64,000 nucleotides of DNA from CAIMZW01 sp037142435 (GCA_037142435.1 JBAXAO010000002.1:1-64000); one strand, 5' to 3'; counted from the stretch's first letter, positions 34,917 to 44,078 are shown. Program-made: numbers and translations. Notes: a model not told the origin generated them from the letters alone.

Positions 34917-36383
34917 ATGACATCGCGTGAAGACCTGCTGGCCGCGCAGACCGCCCTGTCTCCTGCAGATCGTGAACGACTTTCTGAACTTATTGCCGAA
35001 TGGCAGATGCTGGCCGACCTTTCCTTTGCCGACCTGATCCTTTGGGTACCTAAACGGCGCGATTACCAAACCTGGCCCGAAGGCCACGTGGCGTTGGCAC
35101 ATATCAGACCTACGACCGCAGCCACTGTTTTTACCCACGATGTAATTGGTTCCGAGCTCATGTGGGGCCGCAATCCACGTATCGATCAAGCGCTATCACA
35201 AGGGGAAATCGTCCGCGATACCCAACCCGAAGTCATAGGCGATCTCTTGATCAAGGAAGAGACCATTCCGGTGCTATTTGATGGTCGAATCATTGCTGTG
35301 ATATCGCGCCATCGCGACGCCGTACAGATGAGATCGGCTTCCAGGCTTGAAATCAACTATCGCGAGATCGCTCACAATATTTATCGCATGGTTGCCGAAG
35401 GAAACTTTCCGGTTCATAACGGTATTTATCGTGCCGAATCCGCCCCTCGAGTTGGCGATGGCTTGATCCGCCTCGATGGGGGCGGAAATATCACATACGC
35501 CAGCCCCAACGCTCGATCGGCATTCAGTCAGGTGGGTTGGGAATCCGAACTCGAGAATCACATCTTGGGCGATGTCATCGAATCTCTTTCGCAGAGCTCG
35601 CATCAACCTACAGATGAGCCATGGCGCATCATTGTCAGCGGCGAACAATTACGTCGTGCTGATTTTGAAAACACCCGGGGAATTATGGATTTGTTGGTGA
35701 TTCCGCTGACGCAAGGCCCTGATCGAATTGGCGCCATAGTGCTCCTGCACAATGTGACCGAACTTCGCAGGCGCGACCAAGCCTTGGTGACAAAAGATGC
35801 CACCATTCGCGAAATTCACCACCGAGTTAAAAATAATTTGCAGACTGTTTCTGCCTTGTTGCGATTGCAGTCACGGCGTGTAGAAGATCCCATTGCCAGC
35901 GCTGCCTTAGCCGAAGCAATCAGACGAGTCGCATCTATCGCGATCGTTCATGAAACTCTCTCCACCAGTTCCACCGAGACGGTGCAATTCGATGAAGTTT
36001 ATGATCGTATTGTTCATAATGCGATTGAACTTAGTTCTCGCCCCATCACCTTGGCCAAGAATGGATCCTTCGGAATCTTTCCTGCCCAAATTGCAACGCC
36101 GCTTGCATTGGTGATCACCGAATTAATTCATAACTCACTCGAACATGGATTGGCCGAAACCGGAGATGCGCTTCGCGCCGAAATTGTGCGCACCGGGGAG
36201 TCGTGTTCGATATCCATCATTGATGATGGCGAAGGCTTGCCCGAGGATTTCGAATGGGAGCAATCTTCGAATTTAGGTTTGCGAATTGTTCGGACTCTTA
36301 CCGAGAACGAACTAAAGGGCACTATTGCTTTGAAGCGAGAATCCGGCCAAACCTGGGCGATATTAAATTTCCCAGTGAAGTAG
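34917..36383 (+). CDS. pdtaS: PdtaS-type cytosolic sensor histidine kinase
   Basis: Soluble histidine kinase of 488 residues with no membrane segment. Order: an N-terminal GAF-like domain (WQMLADLSFADLILWV), a PAS domain around residues 180-290, a HisKA_2 box REIHHRVKNNLQTVSALL with phosphoacceptor His, and an ATPase domain (ELIHNSLEHG; DDGEGLP). This is the architecture of mycobacterial PdtaS, which acts with the RNA-binding antiterminator PdtaR; pdtaR is not in this window. Start ATG 34917 follows GGAGAGGG; 34887 is less likely. whiB1 lies convergent, as in Mycobacterium. Confidence 0.9.
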   Translation: MTSREDLLAAQTALSPADRERLSELIAEWQMLADLSFADLILWVPKRRDYQTWPEGHVALAHIRPTTAATVFTHDVIGSELMWGRNPRIDQALSQGEIVRDTQPEVIGDLLIKEETIPVLFDGRIIAVISRHRDAVQMRSASRLEINYREIAHNIYRMVAEGNFPVHNGIYRAESAPRVGDGLIRLDGGGNITYASPNARSAFSQVGWESELENHILGDVIESLSQSSHQPTDEPWRIIVSGEQLRRADFENTRGIMDLLVIPLTQGPDRIGAIVLLHNVTELRRRDQALVTKDATIREIHHRVKNNLQTVSALLRLQSRRVEDPIASAALAEAIRRVASIAIVHETLSTSSTETVQFDEVYDRIVHNAIELSSRPITLAKNGSFGIFPAQIATPLALVITELIHNSLEHGLAETGDALRAEIVRTGESCSISIIDDGEGLPEDFEWEQSSNLGLRIVRTLTENELKGTIALKRESGQTWAILNFPVK

Positions 36384-36385
36384 AG

Positions 36386-36655
36386 CTAGAAGCTGTTCTG
36401 GCTCTCCATCATGCGAGCGCGGTTACGAGCAGCGCGGCGCTTGAGAGCACGGCGTTCATCTTCAGAGAGACCGCCCCAGACGCCAGCATCTTGACCGCTC
36501 TCTAGAGCCCAGGCGAGGCAGGCCTCTTTTACCGAACAGCGTTGGCAAACTTTCTTTGCCTCTTCGATTTGGGCCAGGGCAGGACCGGTATTTCCGATCG
36601 GAAAGAAGAGCTCGGGATCTTCATCCCGGCAGGCCGCGTCGTGTCGCCAGTCCAT
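36386..36655 (-). CDS. whiB1: WhiB1-type iron-sulfur regulator
   Basis: An 89-residue WhiB protein with Cys9, Cys37, Cys40 and Cys46, the same spacing as mycobacterial WhiB1, an essential nitric-oxide-responsive 4Fe-4S protein that binds the housekeeping sigma factor. The sequence MDWRHDAACRDEDPELFFP and GVWGGLSEDERRALKRR are diagnostic. I start at ATG 36655, with GAGGAG upstream; an in-frame ATG at 36724 would add 23 unrelated residues. Its neighbour pdtaS is convergent, with two bases between the stops. Confidence 0.93.
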   Translation of the reverse strand: MDWRHDAACRDEDPELFFPIGNTGPALAQIEEAKKVCQRCSVKEACLAWALESGQDAGVWGGLSEDERRALKRRAARNRARMMESQNSF

Positions 36656-36842
36656 AGTGCGCGCTTCTCCTCGATTAATCTTCAGTGGGTAACTAGATGA
36701 GACAATAGGTGATAAATAGGACATAAGCCTCGAAAGATCGAGCGCTTAAGCGCTTATTCTCTCGCGTATCTCTCACGTTAACAAGGACATAGGCTGAGAG
36801 ATTCCCGCATATTTGGCTTTATCAGTGGGGTATCCGTCACAG
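36656..36842 (-). promoter_or_regulatory. whiB1 leader and promoter region with palindrome
   Basis: This non-coding stretch separates whiB1 from the tRNA gene. It holds a perfect 14-base palindrome, AGCGCTTAAGCGCT, at 36741-36754, beside a small hairpin (CTCGA-4-TCGAG, 36729-36742). On the whiB1 strand a TTGTTA with a weak GAGAAT box 17 bases further is a possible promoter overlapping the palindrome. No CRP-like TGTGA-N6-TCACA site was seen. Regulatory function is inferred only from position and symmetry. Confidence 0.4.
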
Positions 36843-36914
36843 TGCCCCCGGCAGGAATCGAACCTGCGCCCCCGCCTCCGGAGGGCGGTGCTCTATCCCC
36901 TGAGCTACGGGGGC
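36843..36914 (-). tRNA. tRNA-Arg, anticodon CCG
   Basis: Read on the minus strand, the gene folds into a full cloverleaf: acceptor GCCCCCG pairing CGGGGGC, D-arm GCTC/GAGC, anticodon stem CCGCC/GGCGG with loop CTCCGGA (anticodon CCG, reading CGG), short variable loop, and T-arm GCAGG-TTCGAAT-CCTGC. Discriminator base is A. The CCA end is not encoded, so it must be added after transcription. Confidence 0.96.
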
Positions 36915-36999
36915 CCAAGAAGTTATGGCGGTAAGGCTATCAGCGTCGCCAGACCTGCTCGCTGAGCCGATTCTGCGGTGAACTGTCACAATACCGACC

Positions 37000-37536
37000 A
37001 TGAGTGAGCGGGCATATTTTGCAACGGGTTGTTTCTGGGGTGCCGAACGTCGTTTTTGGCAGATGGCAGGAGTTGAATCCACTTCGGTTGGCTACATGGG
37101 CGGAGCCCGTCCCAACCCTAGTTACGAGCAGGTCTGCACTGGTGTCACCGGTCATGCCGAGGCGGTTGAAGTTGTATTCGATCCAGCGCTCGTGAGCTAT
37201 CAGCGGTTGCTGGAAGAGTTCTGGACCATGCACGATCCGACCTCGCTCAATAAGCAAGGTGGCGATATTGGGACTCAATACCGAAGCGCAATCTTCGCAA
37301 CGACTTCCGAGCAGTTGTTAACAGCAATTAACTCCAAGGATATTTACGAAGATGTACTGCTGCAGAATGGTCTCGATCCAATTTGCACCGAAATTCAAGA
37401 GGCCGAAGGTCATACCTATTGGCCAGCCGAGGAGTACCACCAGAAATACTTGGCCAAGAACCCAAATGGCTACGACTGTCATTCCTCTACCGGAATTGCA
37501 TTTCCCATTATCGAATCTTCGGCAGGAGCAAACTGA
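37000..37536 (+). CDS. msrA: Peptide methionine-S-sulfoxide reductase MsrA
   Basis: Repairs the S-form of methionine sulfoxide in proteins. The 178-residue protein has the active-site motif GCFWG (Cys11) near the N-terminus, the downstream GGDIGTQYRSAIF, and EEYHQKYL near the end. It overlaps msrB by one base, so both stereoisomers can be reduced from one transcript. The ATG is 86 bases from the tRNA gene, which is transcribed the other way. Confidence 0.95.
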   Translation: MSERAYFATGCFWGAERRFWQMAGVESTSVGYMGGARPNPSYEQVCTGVTGHAEAVEVVFDPALVSYQRLLEEFWTMHDPTSLNKQGGDIGTQYRSAIFATTSEQLLTAINSKDIYEDVLLQNGLDPICTEIQEAEGHTYWPAEEYHQKYLAKNPNGYDCHSSTGIAFPIIESSAGAN

Positions 37537-37979
37537 TGAGCGCTGAAGAAATATCACCGCTGCGACCAGATGGTTCGGCATATCCAGTTCAATTAGATGA
37601 CGCCGCCTTGAAAGAAACTTTAGATCCACTTTCATTTGAAGTTTTGCGCAAAGCAGCGACCGAACGCCCTTTCACCGGTGAATATACCGATACCGAGACT
37701 GTCGGAATTTATAAATGCAAAGCCTGCGCCGCCGAACTCTTCAGAAGTGAAACCAAGTTTCATTCGGGTTGTGGTTGGCCATCTTTTTATGCGCCTAAGG
37801 CTGACGATGCAGTTGTCCTCATTGAAGACAGATCACTTTTCCCACGTGTTCGGACCGAGGTGCGCTGCGCTTCGTGCGGATCGCATCTGGGGCATGTTTT
37901 CGAGGGTGAAGGCTACGACGTACCAACCGATCAACGTTGGTGCATTAATTCAGTATCGATGTTTTTGGAAGCCAAGTAA
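37536..37979 (+). CDS. msrB: Peptide methionine-R-sulfoxide reductase MsrB
   Basis: Repairs the R-form of methionine sulfoxide. The 147-residue protein has two zinc CxxC pairs (CKAC and CASC), the motif SGCGWPSF, HLGHVF, and the catalytic Cys in RWCINSVS. Start ATG 37536 overlaps the msrA stop and follows GGCAGGAG. The frame is open upstream to 37383, but that part lies inside msrA and is not related to MsrB. Confidence 0.95.
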   Translation: MSAEEISPLRPDGSAYPVQLDDAALKETLDPLSFEVLRKAATERPFTGEYTDTETVGIYKCKACAAELFRSETKFHSGCGWPSFYAPKADDAVVLIEDRSLFPRVRTEVRCASCGSHLGHVFEGEGYDVPTDQRWCINSVSMFLEAK

Positions 37980-37984
37980 TTCTC

Positions 37985-38623
37985 CTACCAAGTCGAACTA
38001 TCGCCCTCCAGCGCTCGCCAGCAGTACCAAGCCACAATACTTTGATACCCGTTGAACTGATCACCCAGTAAATCAAGCTCTTCCGGCGTAATTTGTTCAG
38101 GTAGCTTGTGCAGTTTTTCCCAACCGCGACGCACCCCTAAGTCACCTACGGGCCAGAGATCCAAGCGTCCCAAGTGGAACATCAGAAACATTTCAACAGT
38201 CCATCTTCCGACGCCCCACAAAGCCGTTAGCTCTTCAGCGATTTCAGTGTTGCTCATTTTGGGATATTTAGAAAAGTGCAGATCCTTATTGATCGTGGCA
38301 TCGGTGAGTTCAAGGATGGCGCGGGTTTTAGCGCCGGATACTCCGGCAGCTCGCAGCTGATCGATCTCCAAAGCCGAAATCGTCTCAGGCGAAATCTTGC
38401 CGCCACAGAGAATGCGCACTCGTTCTGAAATTGTGGCAGCAGCTTTTGTCGCTAGCTGTTGGGAAAGAATGGATTGCACCAGAGTTTGATAGTGCCCTCG
38501 GCCACTTCGCTTTACACCGATATCGCATAATGGTGATGTTTTGATAATGCCGGCAAATGCCGGATCAGTTCGCGCAATCCGTTTGACGATCTTGCGCATC
38601 TCATCCGTGGAGAGCGCTGGCAT
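37985..38623 (-). CDS. DNA-3-methyladenine glycosylase, AlkA/HhH-GPD type
   Basis: Base-excision repair glycosylase, 212 residues. The helix-hairpin-helix and Gly/Pro/Asp loop is visible in LWGVGRWTVEMFLMFHLGR, followed by LWPVGDLGVRRG, whose Asp is the catalytic residue. No Fe-S Cys cluster is present at the C-terminus, so it is not EndoIII or MutY. It lacks the N-terminal domain of E. coli AlkA, as many short actinobacterial members do. Adjacent and co-oriented with the DUF4389 gene. Confidence 0.88.
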   Translation of the reverse strand: MPALSTDEMRKIVKRIARTDPAFAGIIKTSPLCDIGVKRSGRGHYQTLVQSILSQQLATKAAATISERVRILCGGKISPETISALEIDQLRAAGVSGAKTRAILELTDATINKDLHFSKYPKMSNTEIAEELTALWGVGRWTVEMFLMFHLGRLDLWPVGDLGVRRGWEKLHKLPEQITPEELDLLGDQFNGYQSIVAWYCWRALEGDSSTW

Positions 38624-38624
38624 G

Positions 38625-39224
38625 CTATGCGTTTAATGCAAAGCTGGGATATTCATCGGTTACAAGTAAGAACGCATATCCGATAACGCGATTCCAATAT
38701 TGCATGATTCCAAGTACCGGACCTGCTGCCCATTCTGGATATTTATCGGTGGCGACTGTAACGATCCAAGCAAAAACAGTGACCACGAGGGCATAGATCG
38801 AATAAACGAAACCGACAATGTATAGGGGAATGGCAATGAACCATTTATAGAGAGGCGCAAACTGATTGAGGTTTTTGCCGCCTTCGATATCGGGCAAAAT
38901 TACGGCGACATTGGGATTGGCCTCGATAGAGGGATATTCGTCGGTTAAAAGAAAGAGGTAAGCAAAGACACGAGCCGAAAGTTCCATTAGTGCGTGGTTG
39001 AAAGTCAGCAAGTAGCTGGGGTAATGGCGACGAACCAAAATACCTAAAAAGGCAGGAGCCACGATCAAAGAGCTGGCTAGGAAAGTGCTGCGGTTATTTC
39101 CCCATCCGTTGGTAAATGCCGATAGAAAGACCAAGGCTGGGAAAACCAATATTCCCCGGAATAAGACCGTCACGCGGTCGCGAGGACCTCTATTTACGTC
39201 AATCAGGGTCTGTACTTGTGCCAT
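38625..39224 (-). CDS. DUF4389 membrane protein
   Basis: A 199-residue protein with about four membrane helices, including VTVLFRGILVFPALVFLSAF near the N-terminus and a C-terminal repeat with LLTDEYPS. The segment LTDEYPS occurs twice (near residues 95 and 190), indicating an internal duplication typical of DUF4389. Function unknown. The stop of this gene lies one base before the start of the glycosylase gene region, suggesting one transcript. Confidence 0.75.
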   Translation of the reverse strand: MAQVQTLIDVNRGPRDRVTVLFRGILVFPALVFLSAFTNGWGNNRSTFLASSLIVAPAFLGILVRRHYPSYLLTFNHALMELSARVFAYLFLLTDEYPSIEANPNVAVILPDIEGGKNLNQFAPLYKWFIAIPLYIVGFVYSIYALVVTVFAWIVTVATDKYPEWAAGPVLGIMQYWNRVIGYAFLLVTDEYPSFALNA

Positions 39225-39328
39225 TTGAGTGCTCCTTTAGGGGGACTTGAGTCTGGGCTGAGCAATAGGTCTGGGTAAGGTATTTTTGCCAATGATATTG
39301 GTGAAAGGCGTTCTAGAGGAGTGAATTC

Positions 39329-40216
39329 TTGAGTAGTTCGACGTGGTTTATCACGCTGGGAGCCACTGGATTTGTGCTCTCACTTGATCTGATTTTTGCT
39401 TTCTACAATCGCAATAAGCAAACCACGCTTAAAGCAGCAGCGCTGTGGACTGCTTTCTACCTATCTCTTGCCATCAGTTTCGGTTATTCCCTGGGAATCT
39501 GGGCCACGCATCAAGCTCGCAGCGAATTTTTCGCAGGCTGGATTACCGAGTATTCACTTTCTTTTGACAATCTATTCGTCTTTATATTGATTCTTGCCAG
39601 ATTGAAAGTTGCCAAAGAGAAAGAAGAGTTAGTTCTACTTATTGGCATCGCATTTTCATTGGTTCTCCGTGGTGTATTTATTGCGGGTGGAGCTGCCATC
39701 ATCGATCGTTGGTCTGCCGTTTTCTTTCTCTTTGGCGGCTTCCTCATTTACACAGCTTTTCAACTTATTCGCGAGAGCGAACATGAAGAATGGAAAGAAG
39801 GCAAAATTCTCACCATGTTCCGCAAGCGCGGGGCATCCACTTTCATGCTGGCTCTTATCGCTATTTCTACAACAGATGTGCTCTTCGCCTTTGATTCAAT
39901 TCCGGCCATCTTTGGCCTGACCAAGGATCCGTACATCGTTGTGACAGCAAATATTTTTGCCCTTATGGGGTTGCGTCAGCTGTACTTCCTCATCGGGGGA
40001 TTAATGACAAAACTCATTTATCTCACCGAAGGCTTAGCAACCATTCTCGGTTTCATTGGTATCAAACTTATCTTTGAAGCAGCGGAACATCAGGGTTGGC
40101 ACAAGATCGCTGGAATTGCGATTCCACACGTTTCATTGCAGGTCAGCCTCGTTTTCATCATTAGCGTCTTGACGATCACTACCCTTTTAAGCCTTTATAA
40201 GAGTCGCAACGACTGA
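39329..40216 (+). CDS. TerC-family integral membrane protein
   Basis: A 295-residue protein with about eight membrane helices. Conserved acidic residues in the membrane occur in SLDLIFAFYN, the motif SLSFDNLFVF, and STTDVLFAFDSIPAIF, all hallmarks of TerC/Alx. Characterised members export Mn2+ or protect extracytoplasmic enzymes from metal mis-loading; the substrate here is not shown. Start TTG 39329 follows AGAGGAG. I looked in 39225-39328 for a yybP-ykoY manganese riboswitch and did not find its conserved pieces. Confidence 0.88.
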   Translation: MSSSTWFITLGATGFVLSLDLIFAFYNRNKQTTLKAAALWTAFYLSLAISFGYSLGIWATHQARSEFFAGWITEYSLSFDNLFVFILILARLKVAKEKEELVLLIGIAFSLVLRGVFIAGGAAIIDRWSAVFFLFGGFLIYTAFQLIRESEHEEWKEGKILTMFRKRGASTFMLALIAISTTDVLFAFDSIPAIFGLTKDPYIVVTANIFALMGLRQLYFLIGGLMTKLIYLTEGLATILGFIGIKLIFEAAEHQGWHKIAGIAIPHVSLQVSLVFIISVLTITTLLSLYKSRND

Positions 40217-40232
40217 TAGATATACTCGCCAC

Positions 40233-41384
40233 ATGCTGCATATCGATGGACTCCCGCTCTCCGAACTTCGCACCCACAAGAGTGAGAAATGGCGGATGGT
40301 CCCGGCTGATGTTCTACCGCTACCTGTTGCCGAAATGGATTTCGAAATCGCAGAGCCCATCAGAGATTTGCTTATCGATCGGTTGCAACATTCTGATGTC
40401 GGCTACTTAGGTGCCGTTCCAGAACTGGCCGCGAATTTAACGGTTTTTGCACAGGATCGCTGGGGTTGGGCGGTCGACCCAGAGCAAGTATTTATTGCTA
40501 CTGATGTTGGCGTAGCAATGGTCGAAATGGCACGCACCGTTCTCCAACCGGGCGACAAGATCGTTGTTAATTCACCGGTGTATCACAATTTCTATAACTG
40601 GGGCAAAGAACTCAAGTGCGAAATATTAGATGCTCCGCTTCAAGGAGCTGACCTGCATTTTAGGCTCGACTTTGAAGCCATTGAAAAGTTATATCAGCAG
40701 GGGGCGAAGATCCATTTCTTGTGCAACCCCCATAACCCCGTCGGCACGGTATTTACGCGCGAAGAACTCTCCACTTTGGCCGAACTCGCCAACATGTACG
40801 GAGTAGCAATCTTTAGCGATGAAGTTCATGCACCGTTGGTGTATTCAGATTCCGAATTCATCCCATTCCTTTCCGTAAGTGAGACCGCTCGAAAAGTTGG
40901 AATTTGTGTGACTGCTGCCAGCAAGAGTTGGAATTTAGCCGGTCTCAAATGCGCCACCATAATTACCGCTCACGAGTTCTGGAAGGAGAAAGCGCTCTCT
41001 ATGCCACCAGCAGTGCACTATCGAGCCTCGCTCTTCGGTGCTCTCGCCGCAGCCAAGGCATATGAATGTGTAGATTGGCTAGATGCCGTAATGCGCACAT
41101 TGGAGCGAAATCGCCAATTTCTGAAGAACGAACTCGCCACCAAATTGCCGCAGGTTGGCTATCGAATTCCTGATTTTGGATATTTGGCTTGGTTAGATTT
41201 CACCGAACTAGAACTCGGCCCTGATCCAACGGCGGTTATTCTCGAACGTGGAAAAGTTTCGTTAAACCCGGGTCATTCTTTTAGCCCGCATTCCCACCAA
41301 TTTTCGCGTCTTAATTTTGCAACTAGCTTGGAGATTCTCGGAGAAGCGATCGATCGAATCGTAGAAGTGGTTAAGACCAAGTGA
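40233..41384 (+). CDS. PatB/MalY-type PLP aminotransferase-fold C-S lyase
   Basis: A fold-type I PLP enzyme of 383 residues. The early sequence KSEKWRMVPADVLPLPVAEMDF is the signature of the MalY/PatB group (cystathionine beta-lyase activity). CNPHNPVGTVFTREEL and the PLP-lysine in TAASKSWNLAG follow. It probably splits cystathionine to homocysteine, pyruvate and ammonia. The GTG of the next gene overlaps its stop. It stands near another PLP sulfur enzyme (42945-44069). Confidence 0.87.
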   Translation: MLHIDGLPLSELRTHKSEKWRMVPADVLPLPVAEMDFEIAEPIRDLLIDRLQHSDVGYLGAVPELAANLTVFAQDRWGWAVDPEQVFIATDVGVAMVEMARTVLQPGDKIVVNSPVYHNFYNWGKELKCEILDAPLQGADLHFRLDFEAIEKLYQQGAKIHFLCNPHNPVGTVFTREELSTLAELANMYGVAIFSDEVHAPLVYSDSEFIPFLSVSETARKVGICVTAASKSWNLAGLKCATIITAHEFWKEKALSMPPAVHYRASLFGALAAAKAYECVDWLDAVMRTLERNRQFLKNELATKLPQVGYRIPDFGYLAWLDFTELELGPDPTAVILERGKVSLNPGHSFSPHSHQFSRLNFATSLEILGEAIDRIVEVVKTK

Positions 41385-42934
41385 GCACAGCCGAAAAGTT
41401 TGATGTCGTCATTGTTGGAGCCGGGCACAATGGATTGGTTGCGGCTACATATCTGGCCAAGGCCGGTCTCTCAGTCGCTGTACTAGAAGCAACGGCTTCC
41501 GTCGGCGGTGCGACCGTTAGTCAACAAGTCTTTCCAGATTTTGATGCACGGCTATCGCGTTATTCATATTTGATCTCACTTCTACCCGACAAGATCATCA
41601 CCGACTTAGATCTGGATTTTGCCGTTAAGTCCCGGTCGGTTGCCTCCTTTACCCCAATCTTCGAAAATCAGCGTCATTCGTCGCTTTTGATCACTACCGA
41701 GGCCTCTGAAAAGACCGAGTCAGACTTTGCAGATGTGACCGGCGGAGCGGATGAATTTAAGGCCTGGAATACTTTTTATGACGAGGTCAAACACTTCGCG
41801 GAAGTTGTTTCTTCTACTTTGCTCTCACCACTTCCGACTCGAACCGAATTACGCAACCGAGTAAATCGTCCCATTTGGAATTCACTGGTCGAGGAACCTC
41901 TCGGACGGGTGATCGAGGAGCGCTTCCAATCAGATCTCGTTCGAGGAATTGTTTTTACTGATGGATTAATTGGAACTTTTGCGGATTCCACTTCCTTCGC
42001 TGCCAATCGTTGCTTTATCTATCACCTCATTGGTAACGGCGACGGCCAATGGCGAGTACCGGTTGGGGGCATGGGTAAACTCGTAAAGGAATTAGTTCGA
42101 GTTGCCATCGATAGCGGTGTTCGGATTATTACTTCTCTTCCAGTAACCGATGTATCTCTCGCTGATGGCCTCTTCACGGTCACTACATCTACGGACCGAT
42201 CCTTTGCCGCAAAATACGTACTATCAAATTGCGCACCTCAGACTCTGGCCAAGATAGCTGGTACACCTGCACCTGAAAGTTTGGATGGTGCACAAGTGAA
42301 GGTCAACATGCTGCTGCATAAACTGCCAAGACTGAAGAGTGGCGCAGATCCCAAATTAGCGTTTGCAGGAACTTTTCATTTTGACGAGAAATATTCCCAA
42401 TGTGAATTAGCGTATCGGCAGGCAGCGGCAGGTCAGATCCCAGATCGCATCCCGGCAGAGATGTACTGCCACACCCTGTCGGACAAGAGCATTCTTTCGC
42501 CCGAACTCAATGAAGCTGGCTACCAAACTTTGACGCTCTTTGCCCTGCATACTCCAGCCTCTCTCTTTGATTCCAATCATGATGAGGTAAAGCGCGCCAT
42601 CGGCGAGAAGTTGCTGGCGCAACTAAACGAATATTTAGAAGATCCCATCGAAGAGTGTTTGGCAGTGGCCAAGGATGGCTCACTCTGCATTGAGATCAAG
42701 AGCCCGCTCGAGATTGAGAAAGAAATTGGCCTGCCTCGAGGGAATATCTTCCACAAAGACCTCTCCTTTCCTTTCCGCGAAGATGATCAGCCACTCTCGT
42801 GGGGCGTTGAAACCACTATCCCAAACCTCTTTTTATGTGGTGCTGGTGCCATTCGCGGTGGGGGAGTCAGCGGAATTCCAGGCCACAATGCCGCGGCCGC
42901 GGTCCTAGAAGCCGAAGGCATCTCCAGAGGTTAG
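41381..42934 (+). CDS. FAD-dependent oxidoreductase (phytoene-desaturase-like, PYROXD2 type)
   Basis: A 517-residue flavoprotein. The N-terminal dinucleotide-binding loop is VIVGAGHNGLVAATYLAKAG with EATASVGG; the C-terminal FAD motif is LFLCGAGAIRGGGVSGIPGHNAA. This is the layout of the NAD(P)/FAD-dependent family related to carotenoid desaturases and PYROXD2. No crt genes are next to it, so a carotenoid role is not supported. Start is GTG 41381, overlapping the preceding gene; GTG with ATGA-like overlap suggests coupling. Confidence 0.83.
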   Translation: MSTAEKFDVVIVGAGHNGLVAATYLAKAGLSVAVLEATASVGGATVSQQVFPDFDARLSRYSYLISLLPDKIITDLDLDFAVKSRSVASFTPIFENQRHSSLLITTEASEKTESDFADVTGGADEFKAWNTFYDEVKHFAEVVSSTLLSPLPTRTELRNRVNRPIWNSLVEEPLGRVIEERFQSDLVRGIVFTDGLIGTFADSTSFAANRCFIYHLIGNGDGQWRVPVGGMGKLVKELVRVAIDSGVRIITSLPVTDVSLADGLFTVTTSTDRSFAAKYVLSNCAPQTLAKIAGTPAPESLDGAQVKVNMLLHKLPRLKSGADPKLAFAGTFHFDEKYSQCELAYRQAAAGQIPDRIPAEMYCHTLSDKSILSPELNEAGYQTLTLFALHTPASLFDSNHDEVKRAIGEKLLAQLNEYLEDPIEECLAVAKDGSLCIEIKSPLEIEKEIGLPRGNIFHKDLSFPFREDDQPLSWGVETTIPNLFLCGAGAIRGGGVSGIPGHNAAAAVLEAEGISRG

Positions 42935-42944
42935 GCTTGCCGTT

Positions 42945-44069
42945 ATGTCTGATTACCTTGATGGCCTAGCTCCCGATTCCAAAGTGGTCGCCGCTGGCAG
43001 ACCTGCGTTAACCCCCGACGGAACTCTCAATCCAGAGATCTATCTCAGCGCCACTCGCCATGCCGGCGGTGCGATTGGCTACGGTCGTTTTGGCAACGAA
43101 ACCTGGAGCGCTCTTGAAAGCGCCATCGAATCCCTCGAACATGGTCGAACTCTGTTATTTCCATCTGGCCAAGCAGCCATCGGCGCGATCTTTTCTATTT
43201 TGCCGATCGGTTCAGTTATCACTGCATCGCGCAACGGCTATACCGGCGTCATGAATGTTTTAGCAGGGCTGGAACGTAAAGGTGCCATCGAAGTTCGTTA
43301 CGTCGATGTCTCTGACACCGAAGAAGTTTTGGCAGCGCTACCCGGGACCTCGTTTCTTTGGATCGAATCTCCCACTAACCCCGCACTTGAAGTTGCTGAT
43401 CTCCCAACCTTGATTGCGGCAGCCAAGAAACTAAATATTGGTGTCGGAATCGACAATACTTTTGCAACTCCGCTATTGCAGCAACCGCTTGATATGGGCG
43501 CAGATTTCGTCATGCATTCGGTCACCAAATACATTGCAGGTCACTCCGATGTTCTCATGGGCAGCGTTTCGACCAAAGATGAAGAACTTTTTAATCGCAT
43601 CTCCGATGTCCGCAAATTTGGTGGATCCATTCCAGGTCCCTTTGAAGCATGGCTCGCCCTTCGTGGAATTCGTACCTTGTCGTTGCGCTTTGAGCGTTCC
43701 CAACAAAACGCCATGGAACTTGCACGGCGCCTGCAGAACCATCCTGCCGTCGATCGAGTTCGCTACCCCGGCCTTCCGACCGATCCGCACCATGCCCGTG
43801 CTGCCAGTTTCATGTCGGGATTTGGTGCCATCATTTCCATCGAAGTTAAAGGTGGACCAGATGCCGCAGATAAAGCATGTGAATCTTCGCAGCTAGTCAC
43901 ATATGCCACCTCTCTTGGCGGAGTCGAATCCCTGTGGGAGCGTCGCCATCGCTGGGGTTCTGAGAGCCCGACTATTCCCGTTAACTTAGTAAGAATTTCG
44001 GTTGGAATCGAGAACATTGAAGACCTGTGGAGCGATATCAACCAGGCGTTAAACGCCTCACAGGAGTAG
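42945..44069 (+). CDS. Trans-sulfuration PLP enzyme (Cys/Met metabolism family)
   Basis: A 374-residue member of the MetB/MetC/CGL family. The PLP-binding lysine is in HSVTKYIAGHSDVLMG, the phosphate site in FPSGQAAIGAI, and the C-terminal TSLGGVESL is typical. Whether it is cystathionine gamma-synthase, beta- or gamma-lyase, or methionine gamma-lyase cannot be told by eye. It follows the FAD oxidoreductase by 10 bases. Together with the PatB/MalY-like gene it suggests a sulfur amino acid module. Confidence 0.87.
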   Translation: MSDYLDGLAPDSKVVAAGRPALTPDGTLNPEIYLSATRHAGGAIGYGRFGNETWSALESAIESLEHGRTLLFPSGQAAIGAIFSILPIGSVITASRNGYTGVMNVLAGLERKGAIEVRYVDVSDTEEVLAALPGTSFLWIESPTNPALEVADLPTLIAAAKKLNIGVGIDNTFATPLLQQPLDMGADFVMHSVTKYIAGHSDVLMGSVSTKDEELFNRISDVRKFGGSIPGPFEAWLALRGIRTLSLRFERSQQNAMELARRLQNHPAVDRVRYPGLPTDPHHARAASFMSGFGAIISIEVKGGPDAADKACESSQLVTYATSLGGVESLWERRHRWGSESPTIPVNLVRISVGIENIEDLWSDINQALNASQE

Positions 44070-44078
44070 ATTTATCTC

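Noticed and set aside
39225..39328. Possible yybP-ykoY manganese riboswitch before the TerC gene
   Set aside because: The region is about 100 bases and lacks the conserved internal-loop sequences of that riboswitch; TerC association alone is not evidence.
41381..42934. Carotenoid phytoene desaturase crtI
   Set aside because: Flavin motifs fit the wider family, but the C-terminal motif and lack of crtB/crtE neighbours point to the PYROXD2-like branch.
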